Source: Vandiemenella viatica (Eukaryota > Arthropoda > Insecta > Orthoptera > Morabidae). Taken from it: a stretch of DNA of 64,000 bases. Where the stretch lies: positions 12,843,687 through 12,907,686 of the forward strand of contig CM061919.1 of assembly GCA_031002005.1 (NCBI GenBank). Reading direction: 5' to 3'. Position numbers and translations under genes: made by a program. Below, piece by piece: positions 10,948 to 21,101 of this stretch (the stretch's first letter is position 1; every line of letters begins with the position of its first letter). The notes under the pieces were generated by a model. That model did no database searches and was not told where the DNA came from. It saw nothing but the letters and a program-made list of their open reading frames with translations.

Positions 10948-11651
10948 AAAATAATTGTTTAAAAAACATAAAAACCGCCTTCAAAAAAAGGGCACTAAAA
11001 CTTTTAAAATAACTTTATACCTTGCTTAGAAGAAAGTAAATCTAAACGGACAATATTTTACATTACTGTTATTGAAATTTTTACATTAATTAGTTATTTT
11101 TGGAGTCGGTGCCAGCTGTCAGATCACGCAGATCGAATTACTGAACTTTATCTGGTGTTCGAGGCGAACTGAGAGTTCGAACAAAAATTCCAAATATTTT
11201 ACAGCATGTCGTGAGGAAGATAGTTTTATTGCGGGTGACAGCTTAGGGAAACAAATTAACGGTATGTTATCTGTGGCTCGGCCTCGTTGGTCATCCAGGC
11301 CTATCTCTGGCGCTATAGTGTCAGTTGGTAGGCTGCATAATGCAGTAAACACTTTATAGTTAGTGTAATATCGATGTATCATCTATATGTTTCAATTTTG
11401 TTGAAAAATGTTTCTAGAATTAACTATAGGTAAGTAGTAACATGATTTTTTTATGTATTATTGTTTTTATCTTTTTGTTTTGGCTGGCACCGACTCCAAA
11501 AATAACTAATTAATGTAAAAATTTCAATAACAGTAATGTAAAATATTGTCCGTTTAGATTTACTTTCTTCTAAGCAAGGTATAAAATTATTTTAAAATTT
11601 TTAGTGCCCTTTTTTTGAAGGCGGTTTTTATGTTTTTTAAACAATTATTTT
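10948..11651. mobile_element. Foldback (long inverted repeat) element, about 0.7 kb
   Basis: 10948-11116 and 11483-11651 are nearly identical reverse complements, about 169 bp each. The outer edge is AAAATAATTGTTTAAAAAAC, and the inner edge GGAGTCGGTGCCAGC faces GCTGGCACCGACTCC. A unique-looking core of about 365 bp lies between. I see no coding frame and no convincing target duplication. The arms differ at few positions, which suggests a younger insertion than most neighbours or gene conversion between the arms. Confidence 0.8.
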
Positions 11652-12629
11652 ATTTTTAAATTTTTAGTGGTATTATAGTTAACTTGTATTTAAATATGCC
11701 GCAGCAGTTCTCATTTTGCGAACTTCCTGGTAGCTCAGTAGTTAAAGCGAATGCTTAAAAAAAAATCTGTCTTCATAACAACTTTCAAAATGGGGTATAT
11801 TTGATGCTGTGTTAAGGAATGTCAGTTTACATTTTGGTCCAGGCTGTGTTTCGATCTAATCATAACATCTGTTAAAGCTGCTGCTCGATAATCGAAACAT
11901 GTAACATCTGGACATTAATACATACCACATACACAAATCTGTCTCTGGAATATAACTGTTCGTTCCGGCATCACACAGAAAAAATAGATATTTAATTGGT
12001 TTTCACAACGTAAAAGCTCGGGGTCCAAGTTGAAATCCGAAGTACATGTTGAGACATTAGGACACATACATTTTATAAATATTCAGCAATGATTTAAAAA
12101 TAGCTTAATTGATTTTGACGGTACATAAAACTGTGGATTTTGTAAAGAACATTGGAAATTATAAACGATGGGGTTAAAGGAGAAGAGGGATTGGGCATTT
12201 GTATACCAACTGTAGACTGTCTTTTCTGATTGATTTAAAGTATACGTTTGTAAATTTCTATTGATATCCTTATAAAATTTTTGGGTGTGTATAAAAAATA
12301 ATAATTAAGGGGTGTGGAGGTGAAGAGTAGGTTGGTTTTTGTTAAGGTAATGTGGACAGCATTTTTCTCTTTGTTTTAAAATATACATGTGCAAAGTTCC
12401 ATCGAAACCAGATATAAACTGAAGCTTTGTGTAAATAACATTTACAAAAATTAAATGGGGTAAGGGAGTGAGCGGTTGGGTTTTGTAAACAGAATGTTTC
12501 TCTTTGTTCTTAAGTATACATTTGCAGTGTTCAATCAAAATCAGATATGAAATATGGATTTCTATAAAATTAAGGGGTGTAAAGGGGGAGATGGGGTGGC
12601 TTTTTACACGCTTTATATTAGCTTGACTT
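11652..12629. repeat. Diverged repeats of an arthropod-type dispersed family
   Basis: From about 12110 to 12600 a unit of roughly 130-150 bp recurs in diverged form: a TTTCTCTTTGTTTTAAAATA-type block, then a TTCCATC(G/A)AAA block, then AAATTAA(G)GGGGT and a G-rich stretch. The same unit recurs at 14390-14590. It ends in a TATG microsatellite at about 12630-12652. 11652-12109 is unassigned. A 140-codon frame over the repeats (12305-12727 minus) is not a gene. Confidence 0.5.
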
Positions 12630-13385
12630 GTATGTATGTATGTATGTATGTATGAATGAATGTAACGGAATTTTACAACTCCATTTTGACCCACTTCCAA
12701 ATCTCCGAGCTGTTTGAAATTTGGCACACCGGTGACAATACAATAATTTCATAGCTATATCCTGCTATTCTCATTACTTTGACAGTAACAACAGAAAAAT
12801 GGTTGAATGTCGTGGAATTTTGCAATTTAATTCAGATGTCCAAATTGTTTGAAATTTTGCTCATGTATTGATAACTGATTACAATACAATAATTTCATAG
12901 CTATGTCTTGATATTCTGATTACGTTGACAGTAAAAACATAAAAAATTTTGCACACGTTTTAAGAACCGTTGACAATACAGTAAGTAGTCTCTTAGCAAT
13001 GTCCTGCTATACTCTGACGGTAACAATAGAAAAATGGTTGCATGTAATGGAATATTTCATTTCAGTGTTTACCCGCTTCCTGACGTCCGAATCGTTTGAA
13101 ATTTTGCACACTTATTAAGAGTCGATAAAAATTCAATAATATCACTCTCACCACGTTGTCAGAAACAACTTAAAAGTGGTTGAATGTAATGGAAAATTTC
13201 ATTTCACTTTTCACCCACTTCAGAAAGTCCGAATTGTCTGAAATTTTGTAAATGCATTAATTACCGATGACAATCCAATAATTTCATATCTATGACTTGT
13301 TAATCACATTACTTTAACAGTAAAAACACTAAAGTGATTTAACCTTCTTATGAAAGATGTGGCTCATTTTCACCCACTTTCCGAA
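12630..13385. repeat. Old tandem array, unit about 150 bp, about five units
   Basis: Recurring landmarks are AAAATGGTTGAATGTAATGG, a CACCCACTTCC block, TTGTTTGAAATTTTGCACA, GACAATACAATAATTTCATA and an ATTACTTTGACAGTAA block, in this order, at about 12640, 12796, 12930, 13026 and 13160, with a partial unit to 13385. Units differ by substitutions and indels. No open frame is maintained. These features fit an expanded internal satellite of a mobile element rather than a CRISPR array, since spacing is irregular and there are no unique spacers. Confidence 0.7.
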
Positions 13386-13389
13386 TCGT

Positions 13390-13675
13390 ATTTGTGGCCT
13401 AGTTGGTTAAGGCGCGTGACTGGCGAGCAGACATTCCCTGCTCGAATCCCGATTTCGGTTCGCATTTTTGCGAATATTAATAATGGAAAGGATTAGGATA
13501 ACCCATGGTTATGACTTCAAGTTAAACTACACTTATCCTATACTTGATGGGATTACTGAGTTAGACAAATGCAGTCTCGACATTAGTGCACAGGTGCGAT
13601 TCGAGAAATCTTCGTCATTTGGCGGCCACACCCTTCGGAGATTTCCCGGCCAATATAGCCATCATCATCATCATC
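13390..13675 (+). repeat. tRNA-derived SINE (separate family)
   Basis: The head TGTGGCCTAGTTGGTTAAGG is an A-box-like tRNA sequence and TGCTCGAATCCC a B-box-like sequence about 45 bp later. The body has no match to the main SINE family here, and it ends in a CAT-repeat tail at about 13658-13673. Short overlapping frames across it are not genes. The head is close enough to a tRNA to be mistaken for one, but no closing acceptor stem is apparent. Confidence 0.55.
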
Positions 13676-14349
13676 GTTCTCCAGTTTCCCGGGTGTGATT
13701 TACGAGCCTTGTTTGCTGTAGACGATCGTCTTCCGCTGTCTCCTATCCAGAAAGGTTTCTCTGTCTGCAGTCGCCTAACGTGATGTTGAATAGTAAGTAT
13801 TCGAAATATTATTTCGTACTAATATAGAAAAGTAGCCTCCTCGTTTACCCTGCTATTGGATCTCTTGTTGAGTTGAACATTTAATTGTATTTTACTAGTG
13901 GGAATAATAATTAAAAATGAAACTACAACTCAAAGAAAAAGAGAGATTGGCGAAGAAAAGCCAACAGTAAGAAACATACTTTTTAAACTATCTGAACTAA
14001 AAAGTTAAAAATAAAATTTTAGTTTAAAATACTAAAATCACGCTTTCGTAGTAATGTGAGCTAAAAGTTTAAAAATGATATTTAAATATAAAAAATTTGT
14101 TTAACAGTGATAGGACGTCCCACAATTCAGGATAAATTTTTGAATAAGCTTAAAGTATAAAGTCACTGATTACAAAATTGACTTTAATGTTAAAAAAGCG
14201 TGGGGTGCGCTCTACATAACTTTTATCAATGACCCTGTCTTTACAAACAGCCAACGAAAAAAAATATAATACAACATAAATAGCTCCCCGTATTTTTTTG
14301 GGGTCAGAAACCTTTTCCATGAAAAATTACATGTATATGCCAACTTTAA
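13676..14349. other. Unassigned DNA
   Basis: AT-rich, no gene or repeat recognised. Confidence 0.45.
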
Positions 14350-14735
14350 TGGAGATCAGTTAAATGGAGTCGACTTTAGCTTTGTATAAAGAACATTGGC
14401 AAAAATTAAGGGTTGGATAGGATGAGAGGGGTTCAAATTTTTCAAACCAAAAGTTGACAGTATTTTTCTGTTTATTTTTTACTATACATTTCCAAAGTTC
14501 CATCAAAATCGAATAAAAAGTGTGGGTTTGTATAAAAGTTAAGGGGTGTAAAGGGGTAGAAGGATTGGTTTCTAAATGAAATTTATATGGGACCACTTTG
14601 GAGGTATACTCTATCCACTATAAAAATTTCATTTAAATCGGTTCAAAATTGGCGAAGATATCGCTGAACATACATAAAAAAAAAAAAAATTCAGACGAAT
14701 TGAGAACCTCCTCGTTTTTTGAAGTCGGTTTAAAA
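14350..14735 (-). repeat. Second copy of the dispersed family seen at 12.1-12.6 kb, with its terminal segment
   Basis: It contains the same units as 12110-12600 (TTCCATCAAAATCG, TTAAGGGGTGTAAAGGGG) and then, on the minus strand, an end segment with a GAGGTTCTCAATTCG block followed by a run of T and TATGTATGTTCAGC. I know this end segment as a very common arthropod interspersed repeat, but I cannot name the superfamily with certainty. An 78-codon frame at 14360-14596 lies over it and is not supported as a gene. Confidence 0.5.
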
Positions 14736-16315
14736 ACTATGTAATGTTGCCAATGTTATATAACAACTATTCGGTGAGATAGTTTGGTGATGCTGCATAT
14801 GACGAAGATAATGATGAGTATCTTGGTTCCACAATAGGATAGTTTGTCGTTGTTGTTGATGATGATAGTGTTCGCAATCATCACTGATTTCCCCCTCCAG
14901 CGGACCGGGTGCGTTAATGAAAAAGACTATTCCATAACGTTCTGAATTAAAATCATTTCTAGTACATTTCCCCATTTCGGACTGTGACTGGCTATTTATA
15001 TTCCCAGTTATTTTTTTTCTTAAAAAAAAAAAAAAAATATACTGGCATAAGTACACCGCACTTAACAGACTACCCAAAGTATTCCGGGACGCGTGCAAAT
15101 TTATTCAAAGTAAATCGTGACCGTACCAAAACGGACACAGTTGTTTGAGATGGACGAAGGTCGGAAACGCAAACAGCTGTTCGGAAATGCAAAACGAGTA
15201 AAGTTTTCGGTGGCAGCAGCAGCCAATAATCAAGTGGTCAGGAATACATATGCAACAGGGTGCAGGCACATGCATAAGTAAATTTGTTGTAGATCTAAAC
15301 AGGCCACAGATCACGTGGGCCCTCAGCTGCGGTGCTGTACGCGAGTGTCATCTGGAACGCACATGTAGTATCAAGATGTCAGCTAACAACAATTAGATTT
15401 CGAGGTTCTACTTACCACACTCCCGCGTGTGAGTGTATATATTTTTTTTAATACTTCGTTTTCATTACTTTTTTTTTATTACGGTTCCTCAGACTTGAAA
15501 CTAAGCAAAATGCTTTTATGGCATACGCGTATCGTCTCTAATTGACATTAAAAGTATTTTGTTTAGTTACAAGACTGAGGAACCACAAGCCTCTGTTATA
15601 GCAACTACAGAAAATAGGCCCGTGTTGATTATTGTTGTTAGGAGAAAATCTGAGGTGCAGTGCCATGCGTTTCTCTGGCATAATCATAATGCCATTTTCT
15701 TCTTCTTAGTATTGGTCGTTTCACTGTCGTGTGGTAGTTGAACGGAACTTACAGTTTGAAAAATCATTAATTTTAAAATCCAATTTCATACTAAAATATT
15801 TAAATGTATATTTTAATAAATTGTTAGTTAATCATGATTTTAGTAAAGTAACAATATTTTCATATTTCAGTAATGAAAGAAGAGGGCAATATTAATAAAA
15901 AAAAAACACTGCAGATTGAACATAACAGCAGCCGAGAACAGCTAGATAGGCACGTTTGAAATTTATTAAAAGCAATCAATTTTTCTACACTCCCCACCAC
16001 TCTATGATTAGTTGCAAATGAAAAGTCAGGGCCGAAACATAGGGTATTAAATACTTTGACCATCCAGAAAAGGTAAATTTCGAAGCGTAGCTACCTCCTG
16101 GCCATGAAGAAACATAGATTGCTTGGAATACTTTAAGTAGGTTACAATAAGGCGTTGGAAAGTCCAAAAAAGACGAAGTGAGTCTTCGTACAAAGAATGT
16201 GAAAGTGGAAGTGGAAGTCTTAGTTACATTGCTAAAGAATTTTGCTAAACAAAAGCTGCAAACTTGCGATAATTTGAGAATGTGAGAACCATTTGTGACA
16301 GTATGCTATTTCGGA
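14736..16315. other. Unassigned DNA containing one strong hairpin
   Basis: Apart from the hairpin at 15483-15584, I see no gene. The 122-codon minus frame at 14730-15098 contains low-complexity GATGAT and T-run sequence and has no recognisable domain. Confidence 0.45.
15483..15584 (+). other. 102-nt near-perfect hairpin (miRNA-like or tiny MITE)
   Basis: 15483-15520 pairs with 15547-15584: the outer ten bases GGTTCCTCAG pair perfectly with CTGAGGAACC. In the plus-strand transcript the arms hold about 38 pairs with two A-A mismatches and two G-U wobbles, around a loop of about 26 nt. On the minus strand the wobbles become A-C mismatches, which slightly favours a plus-strand RNA. No expression evidence; a very short foldback repeat is an equal alternative. 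Confidence 0.55.
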
Positions 16316-16552
16316 GACCGAGCGTGGTGAGCGACTGTGCGCACTGGCCTCTCTTTCGAGAGAACGCGGGTTCGAATCCCCGTCGGGCTCTCCAGATTTG
16401 GGTTTTCTATGGTTTCCCTAAATCATTCCAGGCCAATGCTGGGATTGTTACTTCAAAATGCCATGGCCGAATTCCTTCCCGTTCTTGCTTCCTGTCCTTT
16501 CTCGCCTCCATTGACCTCGACGTCGGTAAAGCGTAAGGCCATAAAAAAATAA
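16316..16552 (+). repeat. tRNA-derived SINE (main family)
   Basis: Start ACCGAGCGTGGTGAGCGAC, B box GGGTTCGAATCCCC, CCAGATTTGGGTTTTC, TCATTCCAGGCCAATGCTGG, CCATGGCCGAATTCC, and a worn tail TCGACGTCGGTAAAGCGTAA with an A-run. Several short frames on both strands across 16282-16645 are shadows of this repeat. The Penelope-like element inserted 24 bp beyond its 3' end. Confidence 0.85.
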
Positions 16553-16670
16553 TTCGAAGAATAAACTCAATAATATGTGATGCAATGTTGTTGAAGGCCA
16601 TTTTTCCGCAGTTGCTGAGTAAATTAATTCATAAAATAACGCCAATACAACTGTATAATGTAGGTTTATT

Positions 16671-16711
16671 GCCGTACGCGTTTCGCCTCTCCTCGAGGCA
16701 TCATCAGCGAC
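16671..16711 (-). ncRNA. Hammerhead-ribozyme-like core in the left (inverted) pseudo-LTR
   Basis: On the minus strand: GUCG, then CUGAUGA, a stem-loop GCCUC-GAGGA-GAGGC, then GAAAC, the short palindrome ACGCGU and CGGC. Stem I pairs GUCG with CGGC, stem II is 5 bp, and stem III is minimal and palindromic, as reported for Penelope-family hammerheads that act best as dimers. One extra U follows CUGAUGA, so the match to the minimal consensus is not exact. Cleavage is inferred after GUA. Confidence 0.65.
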
Positions 16712-16842
16712 GAATCTATTTTAAATTTACATTTGATTTACAAACTTATTTGACATAACGCTAAATTGATATATTTTCTTATTATTTACACTTACTATTT
16801 ACATTAGTGGATTTCAGGATAGTAACCACCCATCTTTGCTTT

Positions 16843-17133
16843 TGTGATGCAATATACATAGGACAGTTTAAAACCAGATACAAAGAACACATGAGGGCAC
16901 TAAAATACAGCAACCACTCCACATTCGCCGAACATCTAATAGAAAACGATCACTTACCAACAGACATTAACAAAGACATGCAAATACTCACAATAAACAA
17001 TTAAAGACACAATACCCTCACTCTACAAGAAAACTACCACATACAAAAAGCAATAAAAAATGGCAAGCAGGTACTGAATGACCACATAGACTTAACAAAC
17101 CAAACACTGTTCAAACTGGTAAACATACAATAA
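16843..17133 (+). pseudogene. Penelope-like GIY-YIG endonuclease, C-terminal remnant
   Basis: The frame reads CDAIYIGQFKTRYKEHMRAL, then STFAEHLIENDH and DMQILTINN up to a TAA at 17002-17004, and continues in the same frame with LQENYHIQKAIKNGKQVLND and NQTLFKLV to a second TAA ending at 17133. Y-I-G, the Arg of K-T-R and the E-H-L-I-E segment fit the GIY-YIG domain of Penelope elements. The GIY half and all of the reverse transcriptase are missing, because the left boundary is the inverted arm. Only one nonsense change breaks the remaining frame, so decay is limited. Confidence 0.75.
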
Positions 17134-17484
17134 CCCTACAGTAAAGAAATAAACCTAACAAATACATAAAATTAGATAAAAAAAAAAAAAATCCACGCAA
17201 TTTCAAATCTGGCGCCGTCAGCGCATCACCGCCTTTGACAGTAAGAAAATAAGATGGCCACCGAAAACAAGCGAATTGTAGAAGACGCAATGTTTATATC
17301 GTGTACAGAACAGCAAAGACAAATGGCTGTAACGGAAACATGCTTTGGAGAGAAAGCAAAGATGGGTGGTTACTATCCTGAAATCCACTAATGTAAATAG
17401 TAAGTGTAAATAATAAGAAAATATATCAATTTAACGTTATGTCAAATAAGTTTGTAAATAAAATGTAAATGTTAAAATAGATTC

Positions 17485-17525
17485 GTCGCTGATGATGCCT
17501 CGAGGAAAGGCGAAACGCGTATGGC
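17485..17525 (+). ncRNA. Hammerhead-ribozyme-like core in the right pseudo-LTR
   Basis: Same 41-nt layout as 16671-16711 but on the plus strand. Stem II is 4 bp here (GCCU with AGGC), because G is replaced by A in the 3' half, and stem I has a G-U pair where the other copy has G-C. The core CUGAUGA and GAAA are intact in both arms. Confidence 0.65.
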
Positions 17526-17586
17526 AATAAACCTACATTATACAGTTGTATTGGCGTTATTTTATGAATTAATTAACTCAATAATA

Positions 17587-18240
17587 GATTTGAAATTAGA
17601 TAGGGGCATCACTAATTCTCGGTCTTTTGAAGTGGGTAGAGTAAGGAAAGAGCCCTATGTCGGAACAGTGAAAAAAAAGTAATGATAATCACAAAGCCAA
17701 TGAAAACGGTGCTTACAATATTTAGAGAGTGCGTGAGAATATATTTAATAGTAACCTAAGTTCATCATTGTCTTCGATATCTCTTGGTAGTATAAATGTT
17801 GGTCACAAAACATTATACAAATACATTTGGAATTTTTATACATAAAAGTCAGAATGAAGCTCCATCTCAACCTAACAAAAGAGCAAAATTTAAGATTTCA
17901 AACATCTTATCACTACTTTTATACTTACAATCATTGCATTCATTTTTGATCAGTACGTGGTACTATATGTATGACCTTCTTATATAGAAAAACGCAATAT
18001 GCCAGTCATTCTCAAACAAAACAACTTTCACCTTTAACGGAATATGAACACTTTTTTGATAAAAAAATTTCTAATTTTGGGCACCTACAGTTGTAGTTCT
18101 TAATTTATATGACCGTACAGATATTGTTGCTGTACTCAACAGTGTGGACAACTCTGACGAACGTAACACTTAACCAAAAGAACCCAGACCACAGCGCGGA
18201 TTTGTCCTGGGGCAGCTCCTGCAGCGCTATACCCCTTACA
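17587..18240. other. Unassigned DNA
   Basis: AT-rich up to about 18100. No gene or repeat recognised. Confidence 0.45.
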
Positions 18241-18480
18241 AACAGAGCGTGGAGGGTGAACGGTCAACGTTCTGGCCTCGCATTCGGGAGGACGCGGGTT
18301 CGAATCCCCGTCCGGGCATCCAGATTTGGGTTTTCCATGGTTGCCTCAAATCACTCCAAGCGAATGCCGGGATGCTTCCTTCAAAAAGGCCATGGCCGAA
18401 TTTCTTCCCGTTCCTTGTCCCCAGTCCCATCCCACCTCTAATTACCTTAGCCATCGACGAGGCGTAAAGCAATAAGTAAA
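18241..18480 (+). repeat. tRNA-derived SINE (main family), best-preserved copy
   Basis: Near-consensus: GAGCGTGGAGGGTGAACGG, CCTCGCATTCGGGAGGACGC, B box GGGTTCGAATCCCC, CCAGATTTGGGTTTTCCATG, CACTCCAAGCGAATGCCGGG, GGCCATGGCCGAATTTC, and tail ATCGACGAGGCGTAAAGC. It runs into an ATAAT/AATAAT microsatellite (about 18479-18508), the likely grown tail. The frames of 72-113 codons crossing it are repeat shadows. Confidence 0.9.
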
Positions 18481-18620
18481 TAATAATATTAATAATAATA
18501 ATAATAAAATTTAACTGCAAGCAATATGACTTAGTTCTGAGAAATCTATTTATTAGTGGTATACTAATCAAAAGCACTGACTAAATTTCATTTTCGGAAA
18601 TGTGTTTGAAGAATTCCTAA

Positions 18621-18972
18621 GGGACCGTGCACAAACTACATGGCTCAGTACAGGGGGGGAGGGGTTGGCTGGAAGACTACGCTAGGCTACGTGGGAGGAA
18701 GGGGGAGGGGGTTCTGAGCCAGGCCACGTAGCTTTCCTTTCATAACATTTTTCACAGTTAAAATGAGAAATAGAACTCACAACAGCATGTGAATATTTAT
18801 TCCCCTCAGTTAATTATCTCCGTATGTAATTTACAATAGTCTGACAAGAGAAAACAGTACAAAATGTCTTCTGGAATCAAAAGGAAAAATGCTACGTACT
18901 AAATGGGGGGGGGGGGGGGAGAGGGGGGTTACAGGAGGCCAAAATGGAGCTACGTGGTTTATGCACACTCCC
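18621..18972. mobile_element. MITE of PIF/Harbinger (ISL2EU-like) type with TAA target duplication
   Basis: The ends are imperfect inverted repeats: GGGACCGTGCACAAACTACA at the left, and GGGAGTGTGCATAAACCACG as the reverse complement of the right end. TAA flanks both sides (18618-18620 and 18973-18975), the 3-bp duplication typical of PIF/Harbinger. The 352-bp interior has no open frame and holds two G-runs, one of 15 (18905-18919). A non-autonomous derivative is the simplest reading. Confidence 0.75.
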
Positions 18973-19079
18973 TAACTTACTAAGAACCTATTTCTGCGTT
19001 GTTTATCTTTAATTTAAGCATCTTCTCTTTGCTATAGTACGAAATGTGTATATCATGCTTTCGTAACCTTTTTATAATC

Positions 19080-19445
19080 CTGGAAGCAAGGCACCCACCT
19101 GTCCTTGGGGCTAGAAACGGATCCTAAAGGTGGATAATTCAGAAATGATCAACGACTTGGGGATGCAAAAGGGAACGGGAAGCCACTATATTAAAGACCT
19201 AAAGGTTATCCGCAGGCCTTGTAACCCTCTGAAATTACATGTAGAATCATGGTTTCTTCCTGGGTAAAATATTCCGGAGATAAAACGTCCTCCAATCTTA
19301 TCTCCCGATGGGAATGTTCAAGAGGGAGTAATCAGAATTGATAGAAACACTCTGCAAAAGTCTGAATACTGCAGGTAGATTAGAAAATATAAAATGGCAG
19401 ATGGCGACGGGATTAGTGGTGATAGGATTAACAGGATTTCTTGTG
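19080..19445 (+). repeat. Probable LINE 5' region
   Basis: The text CACTCTGCAAAAGTCTGAAT followed by AAATGGCAGATGGCGACGGG resembles leader sequence that I associate with insect LINEs of the kind annotated as craniofacial-development-protein-2-like. It would belong with the fragment at 20040-21101, separated from it by a possible LTR. Recognition is from memory and weak. Confidence 0.3.
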
Positions 19446-19850
19446 TAGGGAACACAAAATAATTACAGTAAATACTGTCAATGGAGTTCGTAACATACCC
19501 ACGTGTATATTAAATAGTTTTATTGTAATTATTAGTTATTATTTAATCAATGGACAATATAATAATTTGAATACATGTACTCGCTCAGGAATTCCAAAGT
19601 CATAATAATCTTTGGTCCGCGGGCGCGAGCACAAGGAGAGAAAAAGTCGCGCGGAGTGTGTGTTTTTTGTGATCGCTGAGGTGATATAGAAAGCGTGGAG
19701 TGTATTAAAAATGCTATGGAATTTACCTATCTCGGTTTATTAAATATGTTTTGTTCTTGGAGTGAATGTATAGTTTTTATTTAACATTAAAACCAACCAA
19801 CTGACAGACTGCTGCCAGGAATAAAAGAAACATATGCAGGTTATATCTGG
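19446..19850 (+). repeat. Possible gypsy-type LTR with primer-binding site
   Basis: The segment ends in an AATAAA-like signal (GGAATAAAAGAAACATATGC), followed by TTATATC and TGGCGACG at about 19844. TGGCGAC is how tRNA-Arg-type primer-binding sites start in some gypsy elements, though the rest of the 18-mer does not match well. A second TTATATCTGGC lies at about 19891. No gag or pol frame follows, and boundaries are approximate. Confidence 0.3.
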
Positions 19851-20039
19851 CGACGTCTGCCAGGATAGGTTTCAAGAGGGATAAGAAAGATTATATCTGG
19901 CTTGCCCTCCCAGATAAATTGGCAACAGCCTGGTTATAAGTTACTGGTTTGGGATTTATAATGAACAAGAGAGTAGGGAAATGGATGAGTTGTTACGAAC
20001 AGTTTAGTGGCAGAATTATTTTGATGAGGGTGGAAACTA

Positions 20040-21100
20040 AGTCTATTCTAACAACGTAAGAATGCCAAATTCAAAGGAAGATGATGAAAGACAAAACATA
20101 TGATGAAATTCAAGAATTAGTCCAATATGTCAAGGGGGAGTAAAGTCTAATAATTATGGATAATTAAAATGCGGAAGTGGGAGAAAGAAAAAAAGGGGAA
20201 TACTGTAGGCAGTTTTGTTCTAGGAAAAAAAAAGAGCAGGTTGTCATAACTTGGCGAAAAATACAAAGTTATATTGGTGGTTACACTATTTAATGATCAT
20301 GAACAAAGGATAAACACCTGGAAACATTCAGTGGATACAGGTATATCAGCTAGATTAAATCGTGGACAAAAAGAGATTCAGGAATGAAATTGTAGATTGG
20401 AAAAGCATATACAGGACCTGACGTAGACTCTAAGTACAATCTGCTATGAAGCCTAAGCCGAAATTCAAAAGAGTAAAGCAGCAACACAAGCATTATTGAC
20501 TGAAAGTTAATAAAACAATCTAAAATGAGAAAAACATTTACAGAGATAGTACACTTGGATCTAAGAATTCAGTCGTGCACGAAAGGAATCCACTGAAGAG
20601 AGAAGTAATAAAAGCTGGTAAAGAAACGTTAGGTGTTAAGAAAAATGTCACCCGAAAACGTTGGATAACAGTAGAATTTTTGAAATTGGTGGACGAGAGA
20701 AAAAGGTACAAAAACATTCAGTATGTAGCAGAAAGAGAGTAGTACAGACTTTTTAGAATACAAATAATCAGGAAATGCTAGAAAGTAAAAGAAAAGTATT
20801 GCAAGAAAAGTGTGAAGATGAAAAAATGGGAAAATCAAAAGAAGATGGGCAATCCTCCACTTCGTAGATGAAAAAATACAGAGCAGAAATATTTAGAAAG
20901 ACGAAGGTGACAGAAATGAAAAAAATTATGATAACCATTGGCGTACTAACAGATCGGCCGCAGTTAATAGATGCACAAGTGGATGAAATTTTCGCCTTTC
21001 CTGATTCGGCTTATTGCCAGCGTTTTACAACAGGTTGTAGGCTCGGATATTCCAAAGAAAACAAATATCATCTTTGCAAAGGAAGTATTTGCATAAGTAA

Positions 21101-21101
<1 letters not shown>
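20040..21101 (+). pseudogene. LINE endonuclease-to-linker fragment, decayed
   Basis: Plus-strand pieces in changing frames: GKAYTGPDVDSKYN (end of an APE-type endonuclease, where S-D-H is expected), then GVKKNVTRKRWITVEFLKLV, DERKRYKNIQYV and KEKYCKKSVKMKKWEN, which fit the Lys/Arg-rich linker between endonuclease and reverse transcriptase. No reverse transcriptase follows; instead comes a run of 39 A. Many stops. Function lost. Confidence 0.55.

Larger units (their letters stand above)
16576..17574 (+). mobile_element. Penelope-like retroelement, 5'-truncated, with inverted pseudo-LTR arms
   Basis: A 12-bp direct repeat AACTCAATAATA (16564-16575 and 17575-17586) brackets the insertion. Inside, 16619-16841 and 17349-17572 are inverted copies about 225 bp long, sharing AATTAATTCATAAAATAACG, the ribozyme-like core and GGATAGTAACCACCCATCT. 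Between them is a broken GIY-YIG endonuclease end of the ORF. Penelope elements are known to insert 5'-truncated, with pseudo-LTRs in direct or inverted order and with hammerhead motifs. The reverse transcriptase is absent, so this copy cannot move itself. Confidence 0.82.

Noticed and set aside
12305..12727. 140-codon minus-strand open frame
   Set aside because: Lies over diverged tandem repeats and a TATG microsatellite, which explains the repeated H-T-Y-I residues.
12630..13385. CRISPR-like repeated array
   Set aside because: Units are diverged along their whole length, spacing is irregular, there are no unique spacers, and the DNA is eukaryotic.
13390..13465. tRNA gene candidate
   Set aside because: A-box and B-box-like words are present, but no acceptor stem closes, and it continues into a SINE body with a CAT tail.
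16282..16645. Four overlapping frames of 64-84 codons
   Set aside because: All are shadows of the SINE at 16316-16552 and its flank.
18109..18577. Frames of 72-113 codons on both strands
   Set aside because: They run through a near-consensus SINE; similar peptides occur at every SINE copy.
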